Origin: Methylophilaceae bacterium LSUCC0665
GTDB taxonomy: Bacteria > Pseudomonadota > Gammaproteobacteria > Burkholderiales > Methylophilaceae
Direction of reading: 5' to 3'
Length of the DNA stretch: 64,000 nt
NCBI GenBank assembly: GCA_024919215.1
Contig: CP103437.1
Coordinates: forward strand, 248,001-312,000
A model generated the notes under the pieces. That model did not search any database. It had not been told where the DNA came from and worked only from the letters and a program-made list of their open reading frames with translations. Shown in pieces: positions 35,968 to 47,216 of the stretch. Position 1 is the stretch's first letter. Each line of letters begins with the position of its first letter. The translations under genes were made by a program, and so were the position numbers.

Positions 35968-38049
35968 TTAGGTTCCTAGCACGGATAGATTAGCAATGAT
36001 ATTCATCGCTTTATTCAGATCGGAGAGTAAAAGGTGTCGATTGTGCTTAATATTTTTATTGTCTGCATTAACCATAGTGTCTTCAAAAAAATTATCTATT
36101 GGTTCAGATAAGTGAATTAGATTATTTAATAAGCTCTTATAGTTTTTAACTTCTAGAAAAATTTTATTGTTTTCAGTTACTTTTAGGATGGATTGATAGA
36201 GTAATTTTTCAGAATCAGACTCCAGTAAGTCTTGATTAACTTTTTCAGTTAATGAATTTTCATATTTTTTTAGTATATTCAAAACTCTTTTATTAGATTG
36301 TGCAAGATTCTCACTGATATCAATTTTTTTAAATTCATTTACTGCTTCAACTTTTAAAATAATATCATTAATAAGTCGTGGCTTGCTATCACACACTGAC
36401 TGAACTACAAGCGTTTCATAACCACGATCTTTAATAAAATTTTGCAAACGATCAAAAATAAAATCAATTAGATAATCTTTATTTTCTTCTTGGCCGCTTG
36501 GAAAGTTTTTATTTATTAGTTCAATTAAATCAAGATTGATATCACATTCAATTAAAATTCTGATAATTGAGATAGCCGCACGTCTTAATGCAAAAGGATC
36601 TTTAACACCTGAAGGTTTTTCCCCAATAGAAAATAAGTCAATTAAAGTTACAAATTTATCCGCAAGAGATAACAGTATAGAGGAGTCATTCTGAGGTAGC
36701 TCATCTCCAGAGAATTTCGGCTTGTAATGATCTTCAATGGCTTGTGCAAAATCTTCATCCATGTTGGAAGATAAGGCGTAATACTTACCCATAATGCCCT
36801 GCAATTCTGGGAATTCACCAACCATTAGAGAACTAAGATCTGCTTTTGCCAGTTGAGCTAAATGAACACTGTTATGATTTGAGTGCAGTGTCGTGTTTTC
36901 TTTGATGTAGTTGAAAATTTTACTCACTCGCAAGCAGCGCTCATTCAGAGACCCTAGTTTCTGATGATAAACAATATTATCTAAATCACTGACCATTGAG
37001 ATGAGAGATCTTTTTTTATCTTGGGAGAAGAAAAATTCAGCATCAGCTAATCTTGGATAAATTACTTTCTCATTTCCTTTGACCACCAGGGATGGATCTT
37101 TGGGTTTTATATTAGAGATCAAAATAAACTTATTGGTGAGTTGATTATCTTTAAGAACAGGGAAATATTTTTGATTACTTTTCATGGATAGAATTAAACA
37201 TTCAGATGGGATATCTAAGAATTGGCTGTCAAAAGACCCTAGCAATGCATTAGGCTTTTCAACTAATGTTGTGACTTCTTCCAATAGTTCATTATCTGTA
37301 GGACATGAAAAGTTATCACCTAGATTGTTTATCAAGCAAGAAATTTGATTTTGAATTTCATCATAACGCTTATCAAATTGCGGAATGACGTTACCCTTTT
37401 CCTCAAGCACCTGTTCATATTGGTCAGCATTCTTTAGGCTTATTGAATCTATGCTCTCAAAGCGGTGGCCATGGACAAAATTGTTTGCTTTAAGTCCCAA
37501 TATTTCGATATCTAAAATTTCACCACCATGCATGCATATGAGATTGATTGCTGGCCTTGCAAAATTAACAGATGTCCAACCATCAGCTAATTGGTATGAC
37601 ATAACCTTTTCAATAGGCATTCTTTTCAATACTTGATTTAATTCTTTTTGCATAAAATCAACAAGATGAACACCTTCAATATTTTTTTTAGCATATAAAA
37701 CATCATCTCGAATTATAAAGTTATCAAGCGAATCTTTTAGGTCAAGTAAATTTAAACTCTCTAATTTTTTGATCATTGGTGCAGAAGCTTGATCCTCAAC
37801 CCAGCCAATTTTTTTTGGCATTAGTTTAATTTCGGTTAATTCATCCGGACTTTGATTCGCAATATGGCTAATCTTAAAACCAATCCGTCTTGGAGTTGAA
37901 TAGATTTTTAAATCGGCATTTGTTAAAGTAAATTTATTTTGTTTCAGCTGATTAAAAATTTCCGTAGCTAAAAAGTCAGACATCTGTTTTTGTGAGGCTG
38001 GAGGAAGTTCTTCACATAACAGTTCAAACAGTAGAGTATTTTCACTCAT
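35968..38049 (-). CDS. glyS: Glycyl-tRNA synthetase beta subunit
   Basis: Beta subunit of the tetrameric bacterial GlyRS that binds tRNA-Gly. The 693 aa fit the usual 690. Family features are [12 protein letters not shown] at the N-terminus, [26 protein letters not shown], the [19 protein letters not shown] region and [20 protein letters not shown] near 490. The ATG overlaps the glyQ stop by 4 bp. Confidence 0.98.
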   Translation of the reverse strand: MSENTLLFELLCEELPPASQKQMSDFLATEIFNQLKQNKFTLTNADLKIYSTPRRIGFKISHIANQSPDELTEIKLMPKKIGWVEDQASAPMIKKLESLNLLDLKDSLDNFIIRDDVLYAKKNIEGVHLVDFMQKELNQVLKRMPIEKVMSYQLADGWTSVNFARPAINLICMHGGEILDIEILGLKANNFVHGHRFESIDSISLKNADQYEQVLEEKGNVIPQFDKRYDEIQNQISCLINNLGDNFSCPTDNELLEEVTTLVEKPNALLGSFDSQFLDIPSECLILSMKSNQKYFPVLKDNQLTNKFILISNIKPKDPSLVVKGNEKVIYPRLADAEFFFSQDKKRSLISMVSDLDNIVYHQKLGSLNERCLRVSKIFNYIKENTTLHSNHNSVHLAQLAKADLSSLMVGEFPELQGIMGKYYALSSNMDEDFAQAIEDHYKPKFSGDELPQNDSSILLSLADKFVTLIDLFSIGEKPSGVKDPFALRRAAISIIRILIECDINLDLIELINKNFPSGQEENKDYLIDFIFDRLQNFIKDRGYETLVVQSVCDSKPRLINDIILKVEAVNEFKKIDISENLAQSNKRVLNILKKYENSLTEKVNQDLLESDSEKLLYQSILKVTENNKIFLEVKNYKSLLNNLIHLSEPIDNFFEDTMVNADNKNIKHNRHLLLSDLNKAMNIIANLSVLGT

Positions 38050-38960
38050 GCTTTCTGATCCTCTAAATTTTTGAGAATTTCTATTGCATGATCTTTGTTA
38101 GCCAAAGGAAATTTTAACTCTGCGCGACTATTAAGATAACTTTCAGCAACTAATCGAGATATATTTCTAATTTTTCCAATATAACTCGCTCTTTGAGTAA
38201 CACTAATTACACCTCTGGCATCCAATAAATTAAAGGTATGCGCTGCTTTTAAAACTTGCTCATACGCAGGAAGTGCTAGTTTTTGTTCAACGAGATACCT
38301 AGATTGTTCTTCGTGACTGGAAAAAGCTGCTTGAAGAAATTCGACATTACTATGTTCAAAGTTATAAGCGCTTTGTTCTATTTCATTTTGTAGAAAAACA
38401 TCACGGTATGTTGTTGTCTCATTCCATTGAAGATCAAAAACGTTATCAACTCCTTGAATATACATTGCTAGTCTTTCAAGACCATAGGTGATTTCGCCTG
38501 TAATGGGCTTGCAAGAAATTCCTCCAACTTGTTGAAAATAGGTAAATTGAGTTATTTCCATTCCGTTTAACCAGACTTCCCAGCCCAAACCCCATGCTCC
38601 TAAGGTAGGGTTTTCCCAATTATCTTCTACAAGTCTTAAGTCATTTTTTTTGAGGTCAAAACCAAGTGACCTAATCGATTCAATGTATAAATCAACAATA
38701 TTCTCTGGAGATGGTTTTAAAACAACTTGAAATTGATAATAATGCTGTAGGCGATTTGGATTTTCACCATATCTACCATCTTTGGGGCGACGACTAGGTT
38801 GAACATAAGCCGCTTTCCATGGTTCAGGACCAATCGCTCTCAAGAAAGTTGCCGTGTGGGATGTTCCTGCGCCAACTTCTTGGTCATAGGGTTGGATAAT
38901 TACACAGCCTTGATCAGCCCAGTATTGTTGAAGTTTAAAAATTAATTCTTGAAAGGTCAT
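38046..38960 (-). CDS. glyQ: Glycyl-tRNA synthetase alpha subunit
   Basis: Catalytic class II subunit that makes glycyl-adenylate. The 304-aa protein has [17 protein letters not shown] at the start, [20 protein letters not shown] near residue 23, [20 protein letters not shown] near 55 and [19 protein letters not shown] near 170. It starts 11 bp after lnt and is coupled to glyS. Confidence 0.98.
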   Translation of the reverse strand: MTFQELIFKLQQYWADQGCVIIQPYDQEVGAGTSHTATFLRAIGPEPWKAAYVQPSRRPKDGRYGENPNRLQHYYQFQVVLKPSPENIVDLYIESIRSLGFDLKKNDLRLVEDNWENPTLGAWGLGWEVWLNGMEITQFTYFQQVGGISCKPITGEITYGLERLAMYIQGVDNVFDLQWNETTTYRDVFLQNEIEQSAYNFEHSNVEFLQAAFSSHEEQSRYLVEQKLALPAYEQVLKAAHTFNLLDARGVISVTQRASYIGKIRNISRLVAESYLNSRAELKFPLANKDHAIEILKNLEDQKA

Positions 38961-38971
38961 TATTTGTATAT

Positions 38972-40453
38972 TTAAAAATTAGATAGTGATTTTACTTTCT
39001 TTTTGATCTTCAATAAAGCCGATAAGAGTACTTTGTCAGCGAAAACTATAAAAAACAATATGATGTAAAGTGGAATATATCCATATTTTGCAAAAATAGT
39101 TTTAGATTTATTAGTTTGTGCGCTCAGTTCAAGAATGTCTGTAGTGAATATGGGTAGCTGATTTTGCACCTTTCCTTGTGCATCAATATAAGCCGTCACC
39201 CCAGTATTAGTCGCTCGGACAATTGGCTTTTGATATTCCATTGCCCTTGCCTGAGCAATCTGTAAATGTTGATGCGCAGCTGGAGATCTGTCATACCAGG
39301 CGTCATTGGTCAGATTTATAAATAAATCAGCTTCATTGAATTTATCATATGATGTTTTAAAGATATCCTCGTAACAAATATTTAAACCAATATTGTGATC
39401 TTTAATGTCGATAGTATTATTTTTTATTTTAGGGGGTATTAAATTTGAAAAAGGAATATCTAAGATTTTTTCATAAAAAAAACCAAAGTATTCGACAAGG
39501 GGAAAATACTCTCCAAAGGGGACTAAATGTTCTTTAAAATAAAACTGGTCTTTATTTTTTTCTTTAATGATGGCGCCGTTTAGATAATGACCATTATCCT
39601 CAAAGATTGAACCAATGATGACCGATTTATTTTCGTTAATTTTGTTTTCAACTGCTTCATTAAAATTGTTGGGGTAACTTTTATATATCAAGGGGATCGC
39701 TGTTTCAGGGAAGATGATGATTTCACCTTGTGCTTGGTTTAGAAGCTCAATATAAACGTTTATTTGTTGTTCAAGTGTATTTGTATCCCATTTTATTGCT
39801 TGATTAACATTTCCCTGGAGGAGGGAAATGTTTAAATCATTATCGTCAATTGTTGATTCTTGCTTATATAAATCTATTAAGAAGTTTGTTGAAATGATTA
39901 ATGCAATAATAAATAGTGATAACTTTCTTTTATTTTTATCACGAAATGAAATATACAAAAGTGCGCTAATTAGAAGCACTAATAGGGACACTCCATGGCT
40001 CCCAATCATTTGATAATAATTATTAACTAAAGGATTATTTGTTTGGGAAAATCCAATTGAAAGCCATGGAAAGCCTGTAAAAATATATTCTCTAACTATT
40101 TCTAGAACTATAAATAACCCAATGGCTGAGAGAAGGCTAAGTTTTTTAAAAAAAACAAAAGGCAGAAAAAAAAGACTCAAAAAAACATAAAAAATTGAAC
40201 AAATAATAATGGCATTGGTGAGGCTAGCACCCCCATAGTTATTGATACATAAAATTAACCAGTACAGTCCAGTGGAAAAAAAGAAAAAACCAAACAGAAG
40301 AGACGTCGCTAATTTTTTATCACTTTGGTCCAATATGAAGAAAAAAGTAGGGAAAATAAGATAGGGTAAAAAAAATAAATCAAAGGGTAAAAACGAAAAA
40401 ACAAATAGTGAGCCAAGTAAACATGCCCATATATAATGTAAGCTAGAAGTCAT
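38972..40453 (-). CDS. lnt: Apolipoprotein N-acyltransferase
   Basis: Adds the third acyl chain to the N-terminal cysteine of outer-membrane lipoproteins. The 493-aa protein has about six N-terminal membrane segments, a nitrilase-type periplasmic domain and a C-terminal membrane anchor. The triad is visible: Glu in IIFPETAIP near residue 248, Lys in [12 protein letters not shown] near 307 and Cys in NICYEDIF near 357. It serves the lipoproteins in this window (mlaA, lolB, SCO, the 11.4-kb lipoprotein). Confidence 0.96.
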   Translation of the reverse strand: MTSSLHYIWACLLGSLFVFSFLPFDLFFLPYLIFPTFFFILDQSDKKLATSLLFGFFFFSTGLYWLILCINNYGGASLTNAIIICSIFYVFLSLFFLPFVFFKKLSLLSAIGLFIVLEIVREYIFTGFPWLSIGFSQTNNPLVNNYYQMIGSHGVSLLVLLISALLYISFRDKNKRKLSLFIIALIISTNFLIDLYKQESTIDDNDLNISLLQGNVNQAIKWDTNTLEQQINVYIELLNQAQGEIIIFPETAIPLIYKSYPNNFNEAVENKINENKSVIIGSIFEDNGHYLNGAIIKEKNKDQFYFKEHLVPFGEYFPLVEYFGFFYEKILDIPFSNLIPPKIKNNTIDIKDHNIGLNICYEDIFKTSYDKFNEADLFINLTNDAWYDRSPAAHQHLQIAQARAMEYQKPIVRATNTGVTAYIDAQGKVQNQLPIFTTDILELSAQTNKSKTIFAKYGYIPLYIILFFIVFADKVLLSALLKIKKKVKSLSNF

Positions 40454-40481
40454 CTAGCTATTCTACAATTGTGATTTGTTT

Positions 40482-40883
40482 TTAGAAAACTTTTTCTGGT
40501 CTCTTTACGTCGTATTTTTGACCTTCTACGCGATCAATTTCGTCCATGTTCGAGTTTAGAAACACAACAGACTCTATATAACCATCAACAATGTCAATTT
40601 CCGTGATTGGGTAATAATTCCCACTATGATCAGTGTTGATATTTTCATAATACCAAGATGAAGCAATGACTTCTTTAGATGATTGTAAAGTAATGTTTAC
40701 AATTTTTTTTGGCTCTCCCAAAATCTTTTCAACCTCATCTGGAGTTAGTAGACCAATTGTCTCAACAAACTCTAACTCATTCACTGGAAGTTCATCAACA
40801 AGAGGAGCTTCAGAGATAGAAATATCTTCATCAGCAAAAGATGAAAAAGAGAATACTAGAAATAAAAATATAAGTTTTTTCAT
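40482..40883 (-). CDS. Exported hypothetical protein, SmpA/OmlA-like motif
   Basis: A 133-aa protein with a clear signal peptide (residues 1-17, SSFADE). I do not recognise it firmly. The segment IGLLTPDEVEKILGEPKKIV near residue 43, followed by a WYYE strand, resembles the first half of BamE/SmpA-type domains, which bind near the outer-membrane assembly complex, but it has no lipobox cysteine. The gene stands alone between corC and lnt in the same direction, 49 bp and 28 bp from its neighbours. Confidence 0.65.
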   Translation of the reverse strand: MKKLIFLFLVFSFSSFADEDISISEAPLVDELPVNELEFVETIGLLTPDEVEKILGEPKKIVNITLQSSKEVIASSWYYENINTDHSGNYYPITEIDIVDGYIESVVFLNSNMDEIDRVEGQKYDVKRPEKVF

Positions 40884-40932
40884 TATTTAAATAATTTTTT
40901 ACTTTGAAGTAATCTGGCAAATGGGTCAACTT

Positions 40933-41775
40933 TTAGTTCAAAATATCTTGATCAACATGATCGAGATTAACTGAAAATCTTAAGAGATATAAGCGCCTAC
41001 TATCTCTTCGAAGAACTTCTATATCAAATCCGTCAAAATGAATTGGCTCATTTTTTTTTGGTAAGTGGCCAAGTTTTGAAATCACCAAGCCTCCAACTGT
41101 TTGATTTTCTTTAACAGGATAATTAGTTTTAAAAAACTCATTGAATTCTTCGAGCTCTGTTGAGGCTTTGATTCGAAAGGTAGCCGTCTCTTCTTGGATA
41201 ATATTGTCCTCATTTTCATCATAATCAAACTCATCTTCAATCTCCCCGACAATTTGCTCAAGGACATCTTCGATGGTTAAAATTCCAGCAATTCCAGCAT
41301 ATTCATCAACAACAATGGCAATATGGTTGCGATTGCTTCTAAATTCTTTGAGAAGGACATTGAGTTTTTTAGATTCTGGAATATATACTGGTGGCCTGAG
41401 AATACCTCGCAAATCAAGGTCTTTTTCTTTATTAAGCCTCACTAAGTCTTTGGCTAAAAGAATACCGATCACATTGTTATTATCCTCATCAATGACAGGA
41501 AATCTGGAATGGGCCGTATGAAGTGCAGTATCAATAATTATTTCGATACTGTCATTAATGTTAATAAATGATACTTGAGAACGAGGAATCATTACATCTC
41601 TTGCCTGCATATCAGATATTCCAAGAACACCCTCAAGCATCATTAGTGAATCTGAATCAATTAGATTATTTTGATATGATTTTTGCAAAAGAATTAATAG
41701 CTCTTCTTTAGTTTTTGGCTGAATCATTCTTTTTAATAGCTTTGGAATTAATTTGAGATTATTTTTTTTAATCAT
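40933..41775 (-). CDS. corC: CorC/HlyC-type CBS-domain protein
   Basis: A 280-aa soluble protein with two CBS domains (DVMIPRSQVSFI near residue 59, NHIAIVVDEYAGIAGILTIE near 138) and a C-terminal CorC/HlyC domain (VGEIEDEFDYDENED, then GHLPKKNEPIHFDGFDIEV). In E. coli CorC works with CorA-dependent magnesium and cobalt efflux. The start overlaps ybeY by 8 bp; miaB-phoH-ybeY-corC-lnt is a conserved proteobacterial order. Confidence 0.93.
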   Translation of the reverse strand: MIKKNNLKLIPKLLKRMIQPKTKEELLILLQKSYQNNLIDSDSLMMLEGVLGISDMQARDVMIPRSQVSFININDSIEIIIDTALHTAHSRFPVIDEDNNNVIGILLAKDLVRLNKEKDLDLRGILRPPVYIPESKKLNVLLKEFRSNRNHIAIVVDEYAGIAGILTIEDVLEQIVGEIEDEFDYDENEDNIIQEETATFRIKASTELEEFNEFFKTNYPVKENQTVGGLVISKLGHLPKKNEPIHFDGFDIEVLRRDSRRLYLLRFSVNLDHVDQDILN

Positions 41776-42202
41776 AAGATATATATGGGTTTTGAATATT
41801 GAATAATTTCAAAGTTTTAATTTCAATTGTTTCCATTCTAAGTTGATCTTTTTCATTAAGGTGATCGTGTCCCATCAAATGCAGAAAACCGTGTAAAGCA
41901 AGATGAATATAATGATCCTTTATTTTTTTATTTTGTTCTTCTGCTTCTTTTTTTATAATCTCGTGACAAAACACAAGGTCGCCAATTAATGTTGTATTTG
42001 ATTCTATATTAAATGACAGTATATTAGTGGGCTTGTTTTGATTACGAAAATTATGATTTAACGCTTGAGATTCTTCAGCAGTAGTAATCCGAACAGTGAT
42101 TTCAGCTTCTTTTTTCCAAACAGATGAAAAAATTTTTTTACATACAGGACCTGTTAAAGCATTCCTCTTGTTAACAATATCTTGGATATAGACTTTAATC
42201 AT
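41768..42202 (-). CDS. ybeY: Endoribonuclease YbeY
   Basis: Zinc RNase for 16S rRNA 3' maturation and ribosome quality control. The 144-aa protein has the diagnostic H3xH5xH metal motif in LALHGFLHLMGHDH near residue 107 and ILSFNIE near 62. It overlaps phoH by 8 bp upstream and corC by 8 bp downstream. Confidence 0.96.
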   Translation of the reverse strand: MIKVYIQDIVNKRNALTGPVCKKIFSSVWKKEAEITVRITTAEESQALNHNFRNQNKPTNILSFNIESNTTLIGDLVFCHEIIKKEAEEQNKKIKDHYIHLALHGFLHLMGHDHLNEKDQLRMETIEIKTLKLFNIQNPYISYD

Positions 42203-43133
42203 TGTCTATTTTGTCGTAGGCATCGATAATTTTTTGGACAATAGGATGCCTCACTACATCTTTTGATTGAAACTTGGTAAAGGAAATTCCCTGAATTTTT
42301 TTAAGAATTCTTTCGATTTCCAATAGACCACTTTTTTGTCCCTTATTAAGATCAATTTGCGTAATATCTCCTGTAATTACAGCTTTAGTTCCAAAACCAA
42401 TTCTAGTTAGAAACATTTTCATTTGTTCAGGTGTTGTATTTTGAGCTTCATCAAGAATAATAAAGCTTTGATTGAGTGTTCGACCTCGCATATAAGCTAA
42501 GGGCGCAATTTCAACAATTTGTTTCTCAAACCATTTGTTGACCGTTTCATAACCCCCTAAGTCGTACAATGCATCATATAAAGGTCTCAGGTAAGGATCA
42601 ACTTTTTGTGCAAGGTCGCCTGGAAGAAATCCTAATTTTTCTCCTGCCTCGACTGCTGGCCGCACCAAAACAATTCTTTTTATTTTTTCTCTATTAAGAG
42701 CATCAATTGCAGAAGCAACAGCAAGGTATGTTTTTCCTGTTCCAGCCGGACCAATACCAAAGTTAATATCATTTTCTTGAATAAGCTTGAGGTAACTTTG
42801 CTGTCGCGGCGTTCTCCCTTGCAAACCGTTTTTCTTTGTTTTTAGATCAATTAATCCAATGTCATCAGAATTAGTCTCTTCATTAACACTTACCAGGCTG
42901 AGTTGGATATCTTCAAGGGTGATTGGCGTTTTTGCTTTTAAATAAAAGTGTTCGAGCATATCGGATGCTATTTTTATTTTTTGATCAGCCCCAGCTAGAG
43001 AAAATTTGAAACCATTTCTTGAAATTTTTATATCAAGTTTTTTTGCAATTTCTTGGATATTTTCATCCAAAGGTCCGCAGGTATTGATGAGTTGTTTGTT
43101 ATTCTCAGGTTCAAGTACGAAAGTGGTCGTCAA
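42195..43133 (-). CDS. phoH: PhoH-like ATPase (YbeZ)
   Basis: P-loop ATPase that partners with YbeY in rRNA processing. The 312-aa protein has GPAGTGKTYLAVASAIDAL near residue 133, RPAVEAGEKLGFLPGDLAQK near 160, the Walker B FIILDEAQNTTPEQMKMFLT near 222 and GDITQIDLNKGQKSGL near 253. It starts directly after the miaB stop. Confidence 0.96.
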   Translation of the reverse strand: MTTTFVLEPENNKQLINTCGPLDENIQEIAKKLDIKISRNGFKFSLAGADQKIKIASDMLEHFYLKAKTPITLEDIQLSLVSVNEETNSDDIGLIDLKTKKNGLQGRTPRQQSYLKLIQENDINFGIGPAGTGKTYLAVASAIDALNREKIKRIVLVRPAVEAGEKLGFLPGDLAQKVDPYLRPLYDALYDLGGYETVNKWFEKQIVEIAPLAYMRGRTLNQSFIILDEAQNTTPEQMKMFLTRIGFGTKAVITGDITQIDLNKGQKSGLLEIERILKKIQGISFTKFQSKDVVRHPIVQKIIDAYDKIDND

Positions 43134-44450
43134 TTAAATTAGTTCCCCAGTAATTCTTCTGTCAGTTGTTTTAGTGACTTTTACGTTTACCATTTGATTC
43201 AAAATATTTTGTTTAGTATGAATTTGAACAATGCGATTATTGTCTGCCTTTCCTTTAAAGGTGGCTTCATCCACTTTTTCATCGACGAGCACTCTCTGCT
43301 CACTATGCATGAGTTTAAGGGTATGATTTTTACCTTGCTCATTTATTAAGCTTTGAACTTCTTGTAACCTTTCTTTTTTAGTTTCATCAGGCGTTGTATC
43401 TTTTAGATATGATGCCGGTGTTCCGGGTCGAGGACTGTATAAAAAGCTGTAGCTGTAGTCAAAATCTATTTCTTTAATTGCTTTAACTGTTTGTTGGTGG
43501 TCATGATCTGTTTCACCTGGAAAACCAACAATAAAGTCGGACGATATTAAGATATCAGGAGATGCAGTTTTCAGTTTTTTTATAATTTGCTTATATTCTA
43601 GATATAGATAATTTCTTTTCATTGCAGACAATATGCGATCAGAGCCTGACTGAATAGGTAAATGAATAAAGTTTGCCAATTTATGATTATTCTGAAAACA
43701 TTCGATTAATGTTTCATTCATCTCATTAGGATGTGAAGTAGTAAATCGTATTCTCTTAATTTCATTAATTTCAGATATAAAATTTACTAATTCTGCAAAA
43801 TCATATTCAAATCCTTTTTTATCTTTATATCGATAAGCATTTACATTCTGGCCCAAAAGATTTAATTCAATTACCCCTTGATGAGTGAGTTGAAGAACTT
43901 CTTCAATGATGTCTTCAGCGGGCCTTGAGACCTCCTCTCCGCGCGTGTAAGGGACAACACAAAAAGAGCAATATTTGCTACATCCTTCCATTATAGATAT
44001 GTATGCAGATGGACCATTAGATTTAACTTGAGGTAGCTGATCAAATTTTTCTATCGCAGGAAAGCTAATATCTACCTGAGGAGAGCCAGCTTTTTCATTT
44101 TCTTTTAATAGTGACGGAATTTTATGCAATGTTTGAGGACCAAATACCAAATCAACGTAAGGAGCACGTTGAATTATATTTTCACCTTCTTGAGAAGCCA
44201 CACAACCACCTACCGCAATTTTCATGGATGGCTTCTTATTTTTTAATTTTCTTAATCTTCCAAGTTGCCCATAAACTTTATCTTCAGCCTTTTCACGGAT
44301 TGAGCATGTATTTAATACAACAAGATCTGCATCCTCGACTTGATCGGTAGATTGATAATTATCCATCTTGCCCATTAAGTTTGATATTTGGTCAGAATCA
44401 TATTCATTCATCTGACAACCAAACGTTTTAATAAATATTTTTTTTGTCAT
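43134..44450 (-). CDS. miaB: tRNA-2-methylthio-N6-dimethylallyladenosine synthase
   Basis: Radical-SAM methylthiotransferase acting on i6A37 of tRNAs that read UNN codons. The 438-aa protein has the N-terminal cluster cysteines in FGCQMNEYDSDQI near residue 10, LNTCSIREKAEDKV near 48 and VGGCVASQEG near 81. The radical-SAM motif is GCSKYCSFCVVPYTRG near 155, and a C-terminal TRAM domain ends at residue 438. It heads the conserved miaB-phoH-ybeY-corC series. Confidence 0.98.
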   Translation of the reverse strand: MTKKIFIKTFGCQMNEYDSDQISNLMGKMDNYQSTDQVEDADLVVLNTCSIREKAEDKVYGQLGRLRKLKNKKPSMKIAVGGCVASQEGENIIQRAPYVDLVFGPQTLHKIPSLLKENEKAGSPQVDISFPAIEKFDQLPQVKSNGPSAYISIMEGCSKYCSFCVVPYTRGEEVSRPAEDIIEEVLQLTHQGVIELNLLGQNVNAYRYKDKKGFEYDFAELVNFISEINEIKRIRFTTSHPNEMNETLIECFQNNHKLANFIHLPIQSGSDRILSAMKRNYLYLEYKQIIKKLKTASPDILISSDFIVGFPGETDHDHQQTVKAIKEIDFDYSYSFLYSPRPGTPASYLKDTTPDETKKERLQEVQSLINEQGKNHTLKLMHSEQRVLVDEKVDEATFKGKADNNRIVQIHTKQNILNQMVNVKVTKTTDRRITGELI

Positions 44451-44514
44451 TATTAATTATATATTTTTATAGATTATTATTATAAGTTATTACACCTTAA
44501 AGTTAACATTGGTT

Positions 44515-45888
44515 ATGAAACGTTTTCCACTTTTTGTAAATCTTGATAAATTACCTGTGCTGGTTGTGGGTGGAGGGGAAATTGCTGAGAGGAAAATTAA
44601 TTTAATCATTAAAGCCAATGCCAAGGTGGAAGTTTTAGCCCGGAAATTTTCTCCTAATGTTGAAAATTTAATCATTAAAAATAAATTAAAAAAGATAAAA
44701 AGTAATCTTGATATAAGTACTCTAGATAGCAACTATTCATTAATTATAGCTGCTACTGATAACAAGCAAATTAATAAAAAATTATTTAATTTTGCAAATA
44801 AAAATAACATTTTAATTAACGTGGTTGATCAGCCAGACCTATGCACGTGCACTTTTGGATCTATTGTGGAAAGAGGAGATTTAGTAGTTGCAATATCAAC
44901 TGGAGGGAATGCTCCAGTTTTTGCTAGAAACTTAAGAGAAAAATTTGAAACACTGCTTCCACAATCGACAAAACAATTAATTGATTTTTCTGCTTCAATC
45001 AGGGAAAAAGTCATCAATTCATTTTCACAATTTAATAAACGAAGAATTTTCTGGGAGTTATTTTTTGATGCTTTTGCAGTCAAGAAAAATATAACGAAAT
45101 CTAATCTAACTACGCTCACTAATCAACTTATTAAGACTCTTAAAAACAAGCATAGTGGCGAGGTATTTCTTGTCGGTGCGGGTCCAGGCGACCCTGAATT
45201 GCTGACATTAAGAGCGCTTCATCTGATCCAAAAAGCGGATGTATGCATTTATGATAATTTAGTTTCAAAAGAGATTCTTGAGCTCGTGAGGAGGGATGCA
45301 CACATGATTTATGCGGGCAAGTTAAGAAATAATCACACTATTGAGCAAAAAGAAATTAATCAATTGTTAGTTAATTATGCGAAAAAAGGACTTAGGGTAT
45401 TAAGATTGAAAGGTGGAGACCCCTTTATGTTTGGAAGAGGGGGTGAAGAAATTTCAGAGCTCATGACTCAAAAAATAAAATTCCAAGTGGTTCCTGGAAT
45501 TACAGCAGCTTCTGGAGTGTCAGCGTATGCTGGCATTCCCTTAACTCATCGTGATTATTCACAATCTTGTATTTTTATTACAGGCCATGAGAAAAATGGT
45601 AAGTTAAATATCAATTGGAGTAATTTGATCCATGAAAATCAAACAATCGTAATTTATATGGGTTTAAATTCTTTACCAATCATTGTGCAAAATCTAATCG
45701 ATTCAGGGATGAGAAAAAATATGCCAATTGCGCTTGTTCAAGAGGGAACTACAGAGAAACAAAAAGTAATGGTGAGTACAATTTCCAGAGTTATTTCAAA
45801 AACTCTTAAGTCAAATATTCAATCTCCTGTAATTATAATTATTGGTGAGGTCGTAAAATTAAGAAAAACAATTAAATGGTTTAATTAG
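44515..45888 (+). CDS. cysG: Siroheme synthase CysG
   Basis: Trifunctional enzyme making siroheme for sulfite or nitrite reductase. From ATG 44515 it has 457 aa, the same as E. coli CysG. The N-terminal precorrin-2 dehydrogenase/ferrochelatase part shows LVVGGGEIAERKINLI near residue 17 and the Asp region VDQPDLCTCTFGSIVERGD. The C-terminal uroporphyrinogen methyltransferase part has VGAGPGDPELLTLRALHLI near 219, LRLKGGDPFMFGRGGEE and VVPGITAASGVSAYAGIPLT. The frame is open from TTG 44509. It converges on the histidine kinase gene with 4 bp overlap. Confidence 0.96.
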   Translation: MKRFPLFVNLDKLPVLVVGGGEIAERKINLIIKANAKVEVLARKFSPNVENLIIKNKLKKIKSNLDISTLDSNYSLIIAATDNKQINKKLFNFANKNNILINVVDQPDLCTCTFGSIVERGDLVVAISTGGNAPVFARNLREKFETLLPQSTKQLIDFSASIREKVINSFSQFNKRRIFWELFFDAFAVKKNITKSNLTTLTNQLIKTLKNKHSGEVFLVGAGPGDPELLTLRALHLIQKADVCIYDNLVSKEILELVRRDAHMIYAGKLRNNHTIEQKEINQLLVNYAKKGLRVLRLKGGDPFMFGRGGEEISELMTQKIKFQVVPGITAASGVSAYAGIPLTHRDYSQSCIFITGHEKNGKLNINWSNLIHENQTIVIYMGLNSLPIIVQNLIDSGMRKNMPIALVQEGTTEKQKVMVSTISRVISKTLKSNIQSPVIIIIGEVVKLRKTIKWFN

Positions 45889-47216
45889 CCTTTATTGATC
45901 GGAAAAGTAAGCTTCACATTCAATCCGCCTGATCTTCTGTTAGTTAATTCAAGCTTACCGTTATGAACCATAACGATTCTATTTGCAATGGCCAAGCCTA
46001 ATCCAGATCCACCAATCGAGCCTCTCGCTTGATCAAGCCTTTCAAAAGGCTCTAAAAGTTTCTCTCTTTCTGCCTTAGGAATACCAGGACCATTATCGAG
46101 AACATTAATTACTATTTTTTCATTATACAGTTTGGCCACCAATTCAATTTTATTTGAATTAGAAAACTTAACCCCATTATTAATTAAATTATCAAATAAT
46201 CTTTTAAATGCTAATGGCCTGACATCAATAAATAAATTTGCCGGTATATCTTTTGATCGAGTAATTTTTGAAATTTTTAAATCAGTCCCTAAAACAGTAT
46301 GCTGTTTTTTTAATTCCATTAGAAAATTCCCAAAATTTAAGGAGCTTATTGGTTCATCATCAAAACCCCTAACAAAATCCAAGAATTGATTAATAATCTG
46401 ATTTATCTCATCTATATCCTGATCCATACTGTCCTTTAAATAAGCCAATTTTTTTGGCAACATTTCCAGGCTTAGCTTCAATCTTGTAAGAGGGGTTCTA
46501 ATATCATGTGAAACACTTCCCATAATAAATCTTCTTTCATTTTCAATTTTTGCTAAATTAGAAGCCATTTCATTGAATGCTTTTGTTACTTCTTTAAATT
46601 CGGTTGCGGTCTCCTCTGGTATTTTTTTTAAAGGAAGCCCTTTTTTTAATTTACTGATTGCATTAATTAGTAAATTTAATGGTTTGTTAATCCGCGTAGT
46701 TAAGAAATAAGCTCCTGAGATTGAGACAAGAAAAACCACAATACCCCAACCGATCCAATGCCAGGGAAAAGGCCGGTCAAAAACATTACGAGGAATAACC
46801 GCCCAAAATAATCCATCACCAATTTCAAATGAAACCCAAATACCAGGAATATCATAATGATTCAAAGTTACAATTGTGTCCTCACCTAAGTTTTGCTTAA
46901 TTTTTTTTACCACCATCGATAAAAATATTTCATCTGGAAGTGGTTTAATGTTTTCAAAATAGTAGGCTGGAACAATTTTGACGTCGCTCATTTTAGATAA
47001 TGACTGTAAAAGCTCGAGTCGGGTGGATGGATAAGCGCTTTGAATTGCTGCCTTAGTATATCTTACGATAGTACTTATTTCTTGAGCCATAGATTCAGCT
47101 CGAGGCTCCATTTCAAAATAATCAAACACTTTGATTGTTATTAATTGAGAAACAATAATTAATGAAGCAATAATTAAGATTAATCTATTGAGGAGATTTT
47201 TTGGGAATAAGGTCAT
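45885..47216 (-). CDS. EnvZ-like sensor histidine kinase
   Basis: A 443-aa membrane sensor: a membrane segment near residues 10-30, a periplasmic loop of about 120 residues, a second membrane segment near 155-172, then HAMP. The DHp domain has the phospho-accepting His in GSVSHDIRTPLTRLK near 237. The ATPase boxes are LFDNLINNGVKFS, VLDNGPGIP and GGSGLGLAIANRIV. The layout matches EnvZ. The start overlaps the response-regulator stop by 4 bp. The stimulus cannot be inferred. Confidence 0.93.
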   Translation of the reverse strand: MTLFPKNLLNRLILIIASLIIVSQLITIKVFDYFEMEPRAESMAQEISTIVRYTKAAIQSAYPSTRLELLQSLSKMSDVKIVPAYYFENIKPLPDEIFLSMVVKKIKQNLGEDTIVTLNHYDIPGIWVSFEIGDGLFWAVIPRNVFDRPFPWHWIGWGIVVFLVSISGAYFLTTRINKPLNLLINAISKLKKGLPLKKIPEETATEFKEVTKAFNEMASNLAKIENERRFIMGSVSHDIRTPLTRLKLSLEMLPKKLAYLKDSMDQDIDEINQIINQFLDFVRGFDDEPISSLNFGNFLMELKKQHTVLGTDLKISKITRSKDIPANLFIDVRPLAFKRLFDNLINNGVKFSNSNKIELVAKLYNEKIVINVLDNGPGIPKAEREKLLEPFERLDQARGSIGGSGLGLAIANRIVMVHNGKLELTNRRSGGLNVKLTFPINKG

